Positions 17,467 to 30,416 of a stretch of DNA of 64,000 nt are shown here, piece by piece. The notes under the pieces were generated by a model. It worked only from the letters and a program-made list of their open reading frames with translations. It did no database searches and was not told the DNA's origin. Position 1 is the stretch's first letter. The number at the start of each line of letters is the position of its first letter. The stretch comes from Lactobacillus colini (GTDB taxonomy: Bacteria > Bacillota > Bacilli > Lactobacillales > Lactobacillaceae), in the NCBI RefSeq assembly GCF_017874575.1, contig NZ_JAGGLU010000011.1, forward strand, positions 1 through 64,000. Reading direction: 5' to 3'. Both the position numbers and the translations under genes were made by a program.

Positions 17467-17493
17467 TCTAAATTAAAAAACGAGGGAACTCAC

Positions 17494-18231
17494 TTGAAGA
17501 TATTGAGTATTACAACTGCAACTAATCATTTAAGTGTTGCAATAAATGATGATAAGCAAGTTATTGCTGAAAAAAACGAAGTTGATCAGCGTAACCATAG
17601 TGAACATTTAGATCCATTGATTAGTGAAATTTTAAAAGAAAATAATTTAACTTTAAATGATATTGATCGCTTCGCAGTAGCACAAGGTCCGGGTTCATAT
17701 ACAGGACTTAGGATTGGAATTACTACTGCTAAGATGTTTGCGTCAATTTTAGATAAAGATTTAGTAGGTGTTTCAACCTTAGCTAGCTTAGCCCAAGGCG
17801 TGGATGCTGGAGATAGCATTATTGTTGCCGAACTTGATGCTAGGAATGATAATTTCTTTGCCGGTGGGTATGTAAAGGACGATAATGGTGTCAAGAATGT
17901 AGTTGCGGACGGTCATTACCATATTGACGATTTACTTAATAAGGTTAAGGCTGCTGCTGGCAACAAGAAAGTTATCTTTGTTGGTAGTGACATAGATAAG
18001 TATCAAGATCAGATTACGAGTATCTGGCCTGAGATTAATTATCAACAAGCACCAGCTGGAGCTAATCAAGTTCATGCAGCTAATATTGGTTTGTTAGCAC
18101 TTGATAGTGAAGCAATTGATCCAGATAAGATGGTGCCAAAGTATTTACGTCGTACACAAGCAGAGTTAGATTGGCATAAGAAAACAGGTAAAGCGTATGG
18201 TCCGGATAGTGACTATGTGGAAGAAGTTTAA
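17494..18231 (+). CDS. tsaB: tRNA threonylcarbamoyladenosine (t6A) synthesis protein TsaB
   Basis: ASKHA-fold, catalytically inactive partner of TsaD and TsaE in t6A37 formation. 245 aa. ILSITTATNHLSVAI, RNHSEHLDP and VAQGPGSYTGLRIG are the family hallmarks. The start is TTG 17494 after GAGGGA. It overlaps rimI, and tsaD follows, the usual tsaB-rimI-tsaD order. tsaE is not in this window. Confidence 0.95.
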   Translation: MKILSITTATNHLSVAINDDKQVIAEKNEVDQRNHSEHLDPLISEILKENNLTLNDIDRFAVAQGPGSYTGLRIGITTAKMFASILDKDLVGVSTLASLAQGVDAGDSIIVAELDARNDNFFAGGYVKDDNGVKNVVADGHYHIDDLLNKVKAAAGNKKVIFVGSDIDKYQDQITSIWPEINYQQAPAGANQVHAANIGLLALDSEAIDPDKMVPKYLRRTQAELDWHKKTGKAYGPDSDYVEEV

Positions 18232-18769
18232 TAATTTTTTACATCCTGCAGAATTAGATTTGAACTTTGAGGAATTGGCCTTTAAGGTTAATGGTTACCT
18301 ATTAAATATAATGCAAGCCAATGAAGCGCATATTAGTGATGTGATTGAATTGGAGCGAGAAGTATATTATGGTAAGACACCTTGGAATAAGCGGGCCTTT
18401 GAGTCGGAGTTGAGTAAGCACAATACGATTTATTTAGTGGTTTATAATGGCGCTGGATTAGTGGCATTTGCAGGGATGCGGATGCAAGGCCAAGAAGGTC
18501 ACATTACTAATATTGCTGTTAAGCCAATGTTTCAGAGATTAGGGATTGGTACTTACTTATTAAAGCTTTTGACTGAAATTGCTTATAAGAATCGGGCTGT
18601 GCAGATGACGCTTGAGGTCAGGACTGATAACCGCCAAGCTCGGAGTGTATACCAGAAGTTTGGCTTTGTACCTAATTTTGTTAGGAAGAACTATTATATT
18701 TCAGAACATGCAGATGCGCTGAGCATGATAAAGAGGATAACAGACGAAGAACAGGAAGAAGTAAATTGA
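18215..18769 (+). CDS. rimI: Ribosomal protein S18-alanine N-acetyltransferase
   Basis: GNAT acetyltransferase acting on the N-terminus of ribosomal protein S18. The acetyl-CoA loop is seen in [14 protein letters not shown] (Q/R-x-x-G-x-G/A type) and the C-terminal [19 protein letters not shown] motif. I prefer ATG 18215 ([11 protein letters not shown]), inside the end of tsaB; ATG 18197 would add six residues. The N-terminal extension of about 35 residues is typical of lactobacilli. It overlaps tsaD by four bases (TTGA). Confidence 0.9.
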   Translation: MWKKFNNFLHPAELDLNFEELAFKVNGYLLNIMQANEAHISDVIELEREVYYGKTPWNKRAFESELSKHNTIYLVVYNGAGLVAFAGMRMQGQEGHITNIAVKPMFQRLGIGTYLLKLLTEIAYKNRAVQMTLEVRTDNRQARSVYQKFGFVPNFVRKNYYISEHADALSMIKRITDEEQEEVN

Positions 18770-19812
18770 CAAAAAAAGATATACGTATCTTAGCTTTTGA
18801 AAGTTCATGTGATGAAACTTCAACTGCCGTAATAAAAAATGGACGTGAAATTGAAAGCTTAATAGTTGCAACTCAAATTAAGAGCCACCAGCGCTTCGGT
18901 GGTGTTGTACCAGAAGTAGCTAGTCGACACCATATTGAAGTTATTACCCAAATTACTAAAGAAGCATTGGCTGAGGCTCATACAAGTTGGAAGGATATTG
19001 ACGCAATTGCTGTAACTTACGGTCCGGGCTTAGTTGGCGCATTACTGATAGGTGTCAGTGCTGCAAAGGCAGCTTCAATGGCAACGGGTCTTCCATTAAT
19101 TGGGGTGGATCATATTATGGGTCACATTATGGCTGCCCAGCTAAAAGATGAAATCGAATATCCAGCTCTAGCTTTACAAGTATCTGGTGGGCATACTGAA
19201 ATCGTCTTGATAAAGGATCCAATTCATTTTGAGATTATTGGTGATACTCGTGATGATGCAGCTGGTGAGGCATATGACAAGATTGGTCGTGTCTTAGGGG
19301 TGAATTATCCTGCTGGTAAAACAATTGATGAATGGGCACACAAGGGTCAAGATACCTTCCACTTCCCAAGGGCAATGATGGAAGATGATGACTATGATTT
19401 TTCATTTTCAGGGTTGAAGAGTGCTTTTATTAATACTTGCCATCATGCTGACCAAATTCATGAAAAGTTAGATAAGTATGATTTAGCAGCAAGCTTTCAG
19501 GCTTCAGTAGTTGATGTCTTGTCACATAAGACAATTCGAGCAATTAAAGAATATAAGCCTAAGACCTTTATCTTAGGTGGTGGTGTAGCTGCTAATAGAG
19601 GCTTACGTGAGCGCTTAAGTAAAGAGATAGAACAACTGCCAGCAGATATTAAGCCTAAGGTAATCTTACCTGACTTGAAGTTATGTGGTGATAATGCAGC
19701 AATGATTGGTGCAGCCGCATATAACTTATATCAAGCAGGTATATTCAGTGATGAGCATTTAAATGCAGATCCTTCACTTGAATTGCCTTATGCAGAAAGA
19801 ATGTTGCAGTAG
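18766..19812 (+). CDS. tsaD: tRNA N6-adenosine threonylcarbamoyltransferase TsaD
   Basis: Transfers the threonylcarbamoyl group to A37 of ANN-decoding tRNAs. The 348-aa ASKHA protein shows the metal-binding HIMGH motif, [12 protein letters not shown] at the start, and [15 protein letters not shown] and [15 protein letters not shown] start after AGGAAG. The last eleven codons ([11 protein letters not shown]) are duplicated almost exactly at 24927-24963, just before the terminator that should belong to this operon. The 3' end was therefore rebuilt by the insertion that brought in the following four genes. Confidence 0.96.
   Translation: MTKKDIRILAFESSCDETSTAVIKNGREIESLIVATQIKSHQRFGGVVPEVASRHHIEVITQITKEALAEAHTSWKDIDAIAVTYGPGLVGALLIGVSAAKAASMATGLPLIGVDHIMGHIMAAQLKDEIEYPALALQVSGGHTEIVLIKDPIHFEIIGDTRDDAAGEAYDKIGRVLGVNYPAGKTIDEWAHKGQDTFHFPRAMMEDDDYDFSFSGLKSAFINTCHHADQIHEKLDKYDLAASFQASVVDVLSHKTIRAIKEYKPKTFILGGGVAANRGLRERLSKEIEQLPADIKPKVILPDLKLCGDNAAMIGAAAYNLYQAGIFSDEHLNADPSLELPYAERMLQ
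19776..19806 (+). repeat. Left copy of a 31-bp direct repeat (3' end of tsaD) flanking the sugar island
   Basis: Bases 19776-19806 are identical to 24927-24957. The left copy is inside functional tsaD; the right copy is an orphan. The repeat encodes [10 protein letters not shown]. The two copies bracket the rpiR-PTS-GH1-TauE block exactly. Confidence 0.9.
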
Positions 19813-19828
19813 GCTTTAGGTATTGAAT

Positions 19829-20704
19829 ATGCTAATTCTAGATTGGTTGAATAAGCAAGAAAATTTTTCAAAAACTGAAAAGTTTATTGCTAATAAGATT
19901 TTAGAAAATAAAGTTAATTGGAAAACTACCAGTGCTAGAACTATTGCTAGTCAACTTTTTATTGCTCCTTCGACGCTTTCTAGATTTTGTCAAAAAGCTG
20001 GTTACAAGGGCTTTATTGATTTTAGAGTTAGCCTTTTAAAAGAGTTAGATTATATAGAAAATCAAGAAAAAGATATAAATCCTAATTTACCTTTTGAGTA
20101 TGTTGATAATGCGTTTGAAATATCTAAAAAGATTGAACAACTTTATACAAATACTGTTAGAAATACATATTCATTATTAAAGACAATAGATCTTGAAAAG
20201 GTAAGTAGTTATATTAACAAATATAACACGATTTGTCTGTTCTCTCTGGGAAATACTGGACCATTGTATAATTTTGAAAAGAAAATGATCCGGATAGGTA
20301 AGCAAGTTTTAGTAACTCAAGCAGCTGATGATGTGTTTTATTATGGAAACTATCACAGTGAAGATTGGTTATTTATTTTGGTATCTTATTCCGGTGAAAC
20401 GCCAAGTATGTTAAGAGTAGCTAGCTTTTTGAAGCAACGAGGCGCAAGTACATTAGGCATAAGTTCTTTTGGTGATAATTCATTAGAAAGTATTGTAAGC
20501 TATTCTTTAAGATTAGCAACAGGAGAGAATCTAAGAGATAATTTTGGAGATTTTAGTGTCAATATTTCTGAAAATTATATTTTTGATGTACTATATTCTC
20601 TATGCTTCTCGAAAAACTTTGTGAAGAATTATCATAATAAGGTAGATATTGCTAGAGAATATGAAAAAAAGCGTATTTCTAATAATAAACTGCTAAAAGA
20701 CTAA
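19829..20704 (+). CDS. MurR/RpiR-family transcriptional regulator
   Basis: 291 aa with an N-terminal HTH_6 domain (TEKFIANKILENKVNWKTTSARTIA...STLSRFCQKAGYKGFIDFR) and a C-terminal SIS sugar-phosphate-binding domain (about 110-250; VSYSGETPSMLRVASFLKQRGA). Such regulators sense phosphorylated sugars. The ATG at 19829 has TTAGG eight bases upstream; the TTG at 19823 is too close. It lies upstream of a beta-glucoside PTS and probably controls it. AT-rich codons (many ATA and AGA) set it apart from tsaD upstream. Confidence 0.88.
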   Translation: MLILDWLNKQENFSKTEKFIANKILENKVNWKTTSARTIASQLFIAPSTLSRFCQKAGYKGFIDFRVSLLKELDYIENQEKDINPNLPFEYVDNAFEISKKIEQLYTNTVRNTYSLLKTIDLEKVSSYINKYNTICLFSLGNTGPLYNFEKKMIRIGKQVLVTQAADDVFYYGNYHSEDWLFILVSYSGETPSMLRVASFLKQRGASTLGISSFGDNSLESIVSYSLRLATGENLRDNFGDFSVNISENYIFDVLYSLCFSKNFVKNYHNKVDIAREYEKKRISNNKLLKD

Positions 20705-20713
20705 TTATATAAG

Positions 20714-20769
20714 CAACAGTGTTGCGGAATTTATTTGTAGGTATGAGTAAATTCTGCAACACTGTTTTT
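20714..20769 (+). terminator. Terminator after the RpiR-type regulator
   Basis: CAACAGTGTTGCGGAATTTA (20714-20733) pairs with the complementary arm at 20748-20765, with one mismatch-like G-T position, and is followed by TTTTTG. Confidence 0.88.
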
Positions 20770-20808
20770 GTTTATCTCTATTTCATTAACTTAGTGTTCG
20801 AATTTACA

Positions 20809-20823
20809 GATAATTAAATTATC
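20809..20823. promoter_or_regulatory. 15-bp palindrome, candidate RpiR operator
   Basis: GATAATTAAATTATC is a perfect inverted repeat around the central A, 22 bases upstream of the PTS start codon and upstream of its ribosome-binding site. The position suits a repressor site; the assignment to the adjacent regulator is inference. Confidence 0.35.
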
Positions 20824-20844
20824 AAGAAAAAGGAGGACACAGTA

Positions 20845-24141
<3,297 letters not shown>

Positions 24142-24142
<1 letters not shown>

Positions 24143-24924
24143 TGCAATTAATACTATTTATAGTTGCAATAATTGCCTGCATTATCGGTGCTGTAGCGGG
24201 TGTAGGCGGAGGTATTGTTTTAAAAGTATTCTATGATTTAGTAGATGCAGGAAATGTATTAACAATTGGCTTTTATTCAACAATCTTAGTATTCGTTATG
24301 TGTATAGTTTCAGTCTTTAAACAGATAAAGCACGGATTTAAATTCGATTGGGCATTTTTGGTATCAATTTCGTTTGGATCGATTATGGGCGGATACGTAG
24401 GAAACTTAGGTCTTAATTGGGCAGATTCTATATTTACTGAAACTAAATTAAAACTTATTCAATCAGTGTTATTGCTAATTTCCCTCATTTTTTTAACAAT
24501 TTATACTAAAAAGAGCTCTACCAATAATAAACGACCAAACTACAATTGGCTAGCAGCACTATTTCTTGGAGTATTTTTAGGAGCAACTTCCATTTTTCTA
24601 GCTATTGGTGGAGGACCACTAAATGTATCTCTTTTAGTAATAATATTCCATTTTACTATGAAACAATCTGCCGTTTATTCCATAGCAACAGTATTTTTCT
24701 CCCAAATAACTAAGCTAATTTCAATTATTATTGAAGGACAGTTTATGAATTTTAATACTACAATGATCCCCTTATTAATAGTTGCAGGAATAATTGGTGG
24801 TTATATAGGTACTATTTGGAACCAAAAAATATCATCATCAAAATTAGAAAGTATTTATACAGTTTTTATGATTGGTCTAATTTTGTTAACGGGTTTTAAC
24901 ACTTTAAGATTTATAATGGCTTAA
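24142..24924 (+). CDS. TauE/SafE (DUF81) family membrane protein
   Basis: 260 aa with about eight membrane helices in two related halves: VAIIACIIGAVAGVGGGIVLK opens the first and GATSIFLAIGGGPLNVSLL opens the second, both with the family's Gly-rich signature. Family members export sulfite, sulfoacetate or other small organic anions. ATG 24142 overlaps the GH1 stop codon, with AGAGGTG upstream, so it is translationally coupled to glucoside catabolism. A possible role is removing an aglycone or by-product; that is inference. Confidence 0.85.
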
Positions 24925-24926
24925 TT

Positions 24927-24957
24927 ACTTGAATTGCCTTATGCAGAAAGAATGTTG
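24927..24957 (+). repeat. Right copy of the 31-bp direct repeat (orphan tsaD 3' end)
   Basis: Identical to 19776-19806. It is followed by AATTAA, so the fragment would end [11 protein letters not shown] before a stop. This is probably the original tsaD terminus, displaced by the insertion. Confidence 0.9.
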
Positions 24958-24976
24958 AATTAAAATTAAACTATAC

Positions 24977-25027
24977 AAAAATCTCTAGAATTTCCTTGAA
25001 TAATACAGGATATTCTAGAGATTTTTT
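24977..25027. terminator. Bidirectional terminator, original end of the tsaD operon and of guaC
   Basis: A 15-bp perfect stem (24977-24991 with 25012-25026) has A-runs on the left and T-runs on the right, so it can end transcription from both sides. Confidence 0.9.
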
Positions 25028-25030
25028 AGT

Positions 25031-26023
25031 TTATTTATCGCCGTCTAAGATTGAAGACTTAACAATTACATAATCAACTAAGCGAATAGAATTCAAGTCA
25101 CGTCCGCCAGCATAAGAAATGGAGGATTGCAGATCTTCTTGCATCTCACGGAGAGTATCCTTGATAGAACCACGATATGGCACTAACATTTGCTTGCCTT
25201 CAACGTTCTTATAAGCACCTTTTTGAACTTCAGATGCAGATCCCCAATACTGTTTATAACTCTTGCCGTCGATATCAATTACATGGCCTGGAGATTCTTC
25301 ATGGCCTGCAAGAAGCGAACCAATCATGACCATTGAAGCACCGAAGCGGATGGACTTAGCGATATCACCATTATGCCGGATGCCACCATCTGCGATTAAT
25401 GGCTTACTTGCTGCCTTAGCACACATTCTTAAGGCAGCTAATTGCCAGCCACCAGTCCCAAAGCCAGTCTTTAACTTGGTAATGCATGCTCTACCAGGTC
25501 CGACACCAACCTTAGTTGCATCAGCACCAGCATTCTCTAATTCGCGAACAGCTTCTGGCGTAGCGATATTACCAGCAGTGACGAAAGAATCAGGGAGTTT
25601 ATCTTTAATATAGTGGATCATCTTGATTACGTAGTCAGAATGTCCATGAGCAACATCAATTGTAATGTATTCTGGAACTAAATTCTGCTTAACTAAAGAA
25701 TCAATAAAATCGTATTCTTCATCCTTAATCCCAACGGAGATAGAGGCAAACAGGCCTTTTTCATGCATTATCTTGATAAAGTGAGCCCGCTCTTGTGGCT
25801 GGAAGCGGTGCATAACATAATAGTAGTCATGTTCTGCTAGCCAAATAGCTAATTCTTCATCAATAACACTTTCCATGTTAGCTGGAACAACTGGTATCTT
25901 GAATGTTCGGCTTCCGAATTTAACGCTAGTATCAGCTTCCTTACGGCTCTTAATGATGCACTTGTTAGGAACTAATTGGATATCATCATAATCAAAGGCT
26001 TCCATACTGAAATAATTACTCAC
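25031..26023 (-). CDS. guaC: GMP reductase
   Basis: 330-aa (beta/alpha)8 IMPDH-fold enzyme that converts GMP to IMP with NADPH. The catalytic loop is [22 protein letters not shown] with Cys180. The [19 protein letters not shown]-terminus and absence of CBS domains separate it from IMPDH. GTG start with GCGAGGT upstream. It is divergent from purA, and together they balance the GMP and AMP branches of purine metabolism. Confidence 0.95.
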   Translation of the reverse strand: MSNYFSMEAFDYDDIQLVPNKCIIKSRKEADTSVKFGSRTFKIPVVPANMESVIDEELAIWLAEHDYYYVMHRFQPQERAHFIKIMHEKGLFASISVGIKDEEYDFIDSLVKQNLVPEYITIDVAHGHSDYVIKMIHYIKDKLPDSFVTAGNIATPEAVRELENAGADATKVGVGPGRACITKLKTGFGTGGWQLAALRMCAKAASKPLIADGGIRHNGDIAKSIRFGASMVMIGSLLAGHEESPGHVIDIDGKSYKQYWGSASEVQKGAYKNVEGKQMLVPYRGSIKDTLREMQEDLQSSISYAGGRDLNSIRLVDYVIVKSSILDGDK

Positions 26024-26120
26024 AAATTTTACCTCGCTAATTTTTAATCACAGATACTAATATACGGTGTTTTTAATAAAAGTCAAGCTTAAATGTGAAT
26101 AATTATTAATATATTATTTT

Positions 26121-26185
26121 AAAATGTTCGTAAATTATCTTGACTAAACCATATACTGTTGTTAAACTTAATTTCGGTTTTAAGA
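26121..26185 (+). promoter_or_regulatory. Candidate purA promoter with PurBox-like motifs
   Basis: TTGACT (26140-26145), 17 bases and TAAACT (26163-26168) form a possible promoter. Two motifs resemble the PurR box AWWWCCGAACWWT on the minus strand: TTTACGAACATTTT (centred near 26128) and TTAAAACCGAAATT (near 26175). Each has one departure from consensus and their 47-base spacing is larger than usual. Confidence 0.35.
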
Positions 26186-26217
26186 TATTAAATAATTTTT
26201 TTATGAGGTGAACTTAA

Positions 26218-27507
<1,290 letters not shown>

Positions 27508-27510
27508 TAT

Positions 27511-28806
27511 ATGTTAGAACGTTATACTCGTCCAGAAATGGGCAAAGTTTGGACAGATGAGAATAAATATAATGCTTGGTTAAAGGTGGAGATTGCAGCA
27601 ACTAATGCTTGGGCAGAATTAGGTGAAGTTCCAGTTGAAGATGCTCAAAAAATCGCTAAAAATGCAAGATTCACTGCTGAGCGCGTTGCAGAGCTTGAAG
27701 CAATTACCCACCATGATGTTGTAGCTTTTACACGGACGGTCTCTGAAAGCTTAGGTGATGAAAAGAAGTGGGTACACTTCGGCCTAACTTCAACTGACGT
27801 AGTTGATACTGCACAAGGTGTGTTACTTAAGCAGGCTGATGACATCATTAGAAAAGATCTAGCCGAACTTAAAACGACCATTGCTGAAAAAGCCTTAAAA
27901 TATAAGAATACTGTTATGATGGGACGTACGCATGGCGTCCAAGCAGAGCCGACAACTTTTGGGCTTAAGTTAGCGCGTTGGTATACTGAACTTGAACGTG
28001 ATATTGAGCGTTTTGAACATGCAGCTAAGGGCGCAGAATCAGGTAAAATATCTGGTGCGGTTGGAACATTTGCCAATGTGCCACCTGAAGTTGAAACTAG
28101 TGTATTGCAACAATTAGGCTTGACTCAGCAGCCAATTACTTCGCAAGTTTTGCCAAGAGATTTACATGCGGAATACATTGCAATGCTCGCCTTAATCGCT
28201 ACTAGCATTGAGAACTGGGCAACTGAGATTAGATCGCTTCAGCGCAGTGAAATTCATGAAGTTGAAGAACACTTCCGCCCCGGTCAAAAAGGCTCTTCTG
28301 CAATGCCGCATAAGCGCAATCCAATTGGTTGTGAGAATCTATGTGGAATGGCTCGAGTGGTTAGGGGTCATGTGATTACCGCTTATGAGGATGTATCCCT
28401 TTGGCATGAGCGTGACATCTCTCATTCAAGTGCAGAAAGGGTAATCTTGCCAGACACAACGATTGCAATTGACTATATGCTTCATCGCTTTAATCGAATT
28501 TTGAAGAATTTGGACGTCTTTCCTGATACGATGCTTAAGAATATGGAGCGTACTTATGGCTTGATTTATTCGCAGAGGGTGCTTTTGAAGTTAATTGATG
28601 AAGCAGGTCTTTCTAGAGAGCAAGCTTATGATATGGTTCAAAAGCTAACTGCGCAATCTTGGAATGAGCAGAAGCAATTTAAACCTTTAGTAGAAAATAG
28701 TGAGATCATGAACTATCTCTCGCAAGCAGATATTGATGATGCCTTTGATTATCATTATCATTTGCGTCATGTTGATGAGATCTTTAAGAAGTGTGGATTA
28801 GAATAA
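27511..28806 (+). CDS. purB: Adenylosuccinate lyase
   Basis: 431-aa fumarase/aspartase-superfamily enzyme that releases fumarate to give AMP (and AICAR in de novo synthesis). Signature GSSAMPHKRNPIGCENL contains the mobile catalytic-serine loop; TSTDVVDTA and GRTHGVQAEPTTFGL supply active-site residues including the general-acid His. Confidence 0.97.
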   Translation: MLERYTRPEMGKVWTDENKYNAWLKVEIAATNAWAELGEVPVEDAQKIAKNARFTAERVAELEAITHHDVVAFTRTVSESLGDEKKWVHFGLTSTDVVDTAQGVLLKQADDIIRKDLAELKTTIAEKALKYKNTVMMGRTHGVQAEPTTFGLKLARWYTELERDIERFEHAAKGAESGKISGAVGTFANVPPEVETSVLQQLGLTQQPITSQVLPRDLHAEYIAMLALIATSIENWATEIRSLQRSEIHEVEEHFRPGQKGSSAMPHKRNPIGCENLCGMARVVRGHVITAYEDVSLWHERDISHSSAERVILPDTTIAIDYMLHRFNRILKNLDVFPDTMLKNMERTYGLIYSQRVLLKLIDEAGLSREQAYDMVQKLTAQSWNEQKQFKPLVENSEIMNYLSQADIDDAFDYHYHLRHVDEIFKKCGLE

Positions 28807-28808
28807 AG

Positions 28809-28855
28809 AAAAAAAGTAGCTATATGTCAGCTTGGTGCTGTATAGCTACTTTTTG
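28809..28855 (+). terminator. Terminator of purAB
   Basis: AAAAGTAGCTATA (about 28812-28824) pairs with TATAGCTACTTTT (28841-28853), followed by T-rich sequence. Confidence 0.88.
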
Positions 28856-28922
28856 TATTTAAAAATAAGTCATAAACTAGATAAATATTACGTATTCTTA
28901 GTTTCTTTAAGACCCATATTAA

Positions 28923-29258
28923 TCAAGAATGCAAGTAATTATTTAGAGCTTCACCGATAAACTTATTTAGTGTTTCGCCCTTTGCTTCAGCGGCTAATGC
29001 TAAATCGCGATGAAGTTCAGGTGTAATTCTAATATTAAATATGCCTTTATATGATTTTTGTGGGGTTATCCCATTAGTTTTGCAGTCAGTAAGATATTCA
29101 TTTACCACACCATGAAAATCTTCCTCTAAGTCTTTAATAGTTTCACCTTCATATGAGAGTAAACCATTAATACCTACTACTTTTCCATGAAGTATCTCAT
29201 CTTCTAATGAATATTCGACTGTACCGTAATAACCTTTATATTCCATTAGCTTTTTCAT
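28923..29258 (-). CDS. hicB: HicB-family antitoxin
   Basis: 111 aa. The N-terminal half (YKGYYGTVEYSLEDEILHGKVVGINGLLSYEGETIKDLEEDFHG, read as two parts) is the partial RNase H-like HicB fold. The C-terminus (FNIRITPELHRDLALAAEAKGETLNKFI) is a ribbon-helix-helix DNA-binding domain that would autoregulate the operon. Its ATG overlaps the stop codon of the upstream hicA by one base. The antitoxin is intact while the toxin lacks a standard start codon. Confidence 0.88.
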   Translation of the reverse strand: MKKLMEYKGYYGTVEYSLEDEILHGKVVGINGLLSYEGETIKDLEEDFHGVVNEYLTDCKTNGITPQKSYKGIFNIRITPELHRDLALAAEAKGETLNKFIGEALNNYLHS

Positions 29259-29497
29259 TAAATTTCATCTCCAATAACATTCAAGATGTCACGTACTTGA
29301 TATTGCAATAAAGTTTTTCTTGGATGAGGACGATGCATATAGATCATCTTACCAGTTTTGTAATTGATGAACTTTATCCTTGATCCGCTTGTCTTACCTT
29401 TATTGCTCTCTGTATATCCTAATGATTTTAATAAACCGACTATTTCATCAAAAGATATATTATTGGAACCAGCTTTTATTTTTTGATAGTTTTTTAT
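29258..29497 (-). pseudogene. hicA: HicA-family toxin reading frame with ATA in place of the start codon
   Basis: The minus-strand frame encodes (I)KNYQKIKAGSNNISF...GSRIKF...KMIYMHRPHPRKTLL...ILNVIGDEI, 79 residues with no internal stop. This is a full-length HicA mRNA-interferase-like fold (short dsRBD-type). The codon where the family begins (M-K-N-Y) is ATA (29497-29495). A TAG stands two codons upstream, so no ATG, GTG or TTG can start the whole domain. The SD-like AGGA is only three bases from ATA. Either the toxin was silenced by a single base change or it initiates inefficiently at AUA. Confidence 0.7.
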
Positions 29498-29522
29498 GTC
29501 CTATAATAGTTCTTCTTAATAT

Positions 29523-29540
29523 GTAACTACTTTTGGTTAC
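29523..29540. promoter_or_regulatory. Inverted repeat upstream of hicAB, candidate autoregulatory site
   Basis: GTAAC-N8-GTTAC lies 26 bases upstream of the hicA frame. HicB ribbon-helix-helix proteins usually bind such repeats; the assignment is inference. Confidence 0.35.
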
Positions 29541-29611
29541 GATTATTTAATCATATAAATTAAAACGATACTACTATAGAAAAATAAATTCGACTTTTTT
29601 ACAAAAAAAGC

Positions 29612-29640
29612 TTGCATTTTTATTCAATAGTCTGTATTAT
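29612..29640 (+). promoter_or_regulatory. Promoter of the tRNA pair
   Basis: TTGCAT (29612-29617), a 17-base spacer and TATTAT (29635-29640), 31 bases upstream of tRNA-Glu. Confidence 0.7.
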
Positions 29641-29670
29641 AAATAGATGTGTTAAGGATAAGTCGAATAT

Positions 29671-29742
29671 GACCCGTTGGTCAAGTGGTTAAGACACCGC
29701 CCTTTCACGGCGGTAACATGGGTTCAAATCCCGTACGGGTCA
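29671..29742 (+). tRNA. tRNA-Glu (UUC)
   Basis: Acceptor arms GACCCGT and ACGGGTC pair. The anticodon stem CCGCC/GGCGG encloses CTTTCAC with anticodon TTC. The T-arm GGGTTCAAATCCC is standard and the discriminator base is A. CCA is not encoded. Confidence 0.95.
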
Positions 29743-29747
29743 CTTTT

Positions 29748-29820
29748 GGAGGATTAGCTCAGCTGGGAGAGCATCTGCCTTACAAGCAGGAGGTCACAGG
29801 TTCGAACCCTGTATCCTCCA
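29748..29820 (+). tRNA. tRNA-Val (UAC)
   Basis: Acceptor GGAGGAT pairs with ATCCTCC. The D-arm AGCTCAGCTGGGAGAGC is canonical, the anticodon loop CTTACAA gives TAC, and the T-arm CAGGTTCGAACCCTG is standard. The discriminator base is A and CCA is not encoded. Confidence 0.96.
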
Positions 29821-29826
29821 TAACAC

Positions 29827-29859
29827 AAGACTAGTGACTTCGGTTGCTAGTCTTTTTTT
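29827..29859 (+). terminator. Terminator after the tRNA pair
   Basis: AGACTAGTGAC pairs with GTTGCTAGTCT around a TTCG tetraloop, followed by TTTTTTT. Confidence 0.9.
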
Positions 29860-29886
29860 GTAGTTTTGCAATTTTTACAAAGATTT

Positions 29887-30066
29887 TTACTTTTTTTGGT
29901 GAAATATAGCTATTAATATCAAAACAATTAATGCCAAAATAGTAATTCCAAATGAATTAACTAGGGCATCTGTAATACTTTTATTTTTGATAAAAAAATA
30001 TATGAAATTTGCCAAGAAAATACTAAAACCACTGATGAATGTTAAGAATATATTTTCTTTTTTCAT
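29887..30066 (-). CDS. Small two-helix membrane protein (59 aa), unknown
   Basis: MKKENIFLTFISGFSIFLAN begins the first hydrophobic helix (about 7-26) and ITILALIVLILIAIF the second (41-55), with a short loop NKSITDALVNS between and the basic tail HQKK. AAAGAGGCG lies upstream of the ATG (complement 30064-30066). I do not recognise the family. Its neighbours (tRNAs on one side, a gene remnant on the other) suggest an accessory patch beside the tRNA genes. Confidence 0.55.
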   Translation of the reverse strand: MKKENIFLTFISGFSIFLANFIYFFIKNKSITDALVNSFGITILALIVLILIAIFHQKK

Positions 30067-30182
30067 TGATTAAAATCGCCTCTTTTTCTATTTATTAATT
30101 CATAATACCAATAAATAAAATTTAAATAAACGCTTACATTTTACTTTTTAGTAGCATTCTTTTAATGTCCTACAATATAATT

Positions 30183-30366
30183 ACTTTACGATCAAGCTCA
30201 GGATTACTACAAGGAGCTAAAAAAGTATCATGTACCAGCAGAGATTTATATTCCAGCAATTAGCTCAGGTAAGGCAGTTCATGGCTACATGATTAATCAG
30301 CCTAAGAGTAAATTTGCTAGGATTTATAATGAACGTAAGTATAAATTTTTAGAGCAGGTTGAGTAA
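30183..30366 (+). pseudogene. C-terminal remnant of an alpha/beta-hydrolase-like protein
   Basis: A frame without a start codon reads ...DQAQDYYKELKKYHVPAEIY, PAISSGKAVHGYM and INQPKSKFARIYNERK before TAA at 30364. The pattern of an amphipathic helix, a V-P-x-E-I-Y strand and H-G-Y resembles the last strand and catalytic histidine of an alpha/beta hydrolase (esterase). Nothing upstream continues it. Identification is weak; that it is a gene fragment is more certain. Confidence 0.4.
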
Positions 30367-30368
30367 GT

Positions 30369-30416
30369 AAAAAAAGAACTAAGTACTGCAGTTCGTACAT
30401 ACTTAGTTCTTTTTTA
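30369..30416. terminator. Bidirectional terminator downstream of the ABC-F gene
   Basis: AAAAAAGAACTAAGTA pairs with TACTTAGTTCTTTTTT across a short loop; it adjoins the stop codon of the minus-strand ABC-F gene. Confidence 0.88.

Noticed and set aside
19823..19828. TTG 19823 as start of the RpiR gene
   Set aside because: Only two bases separate it from TTAGG; ATG 19829 has normal spacing.
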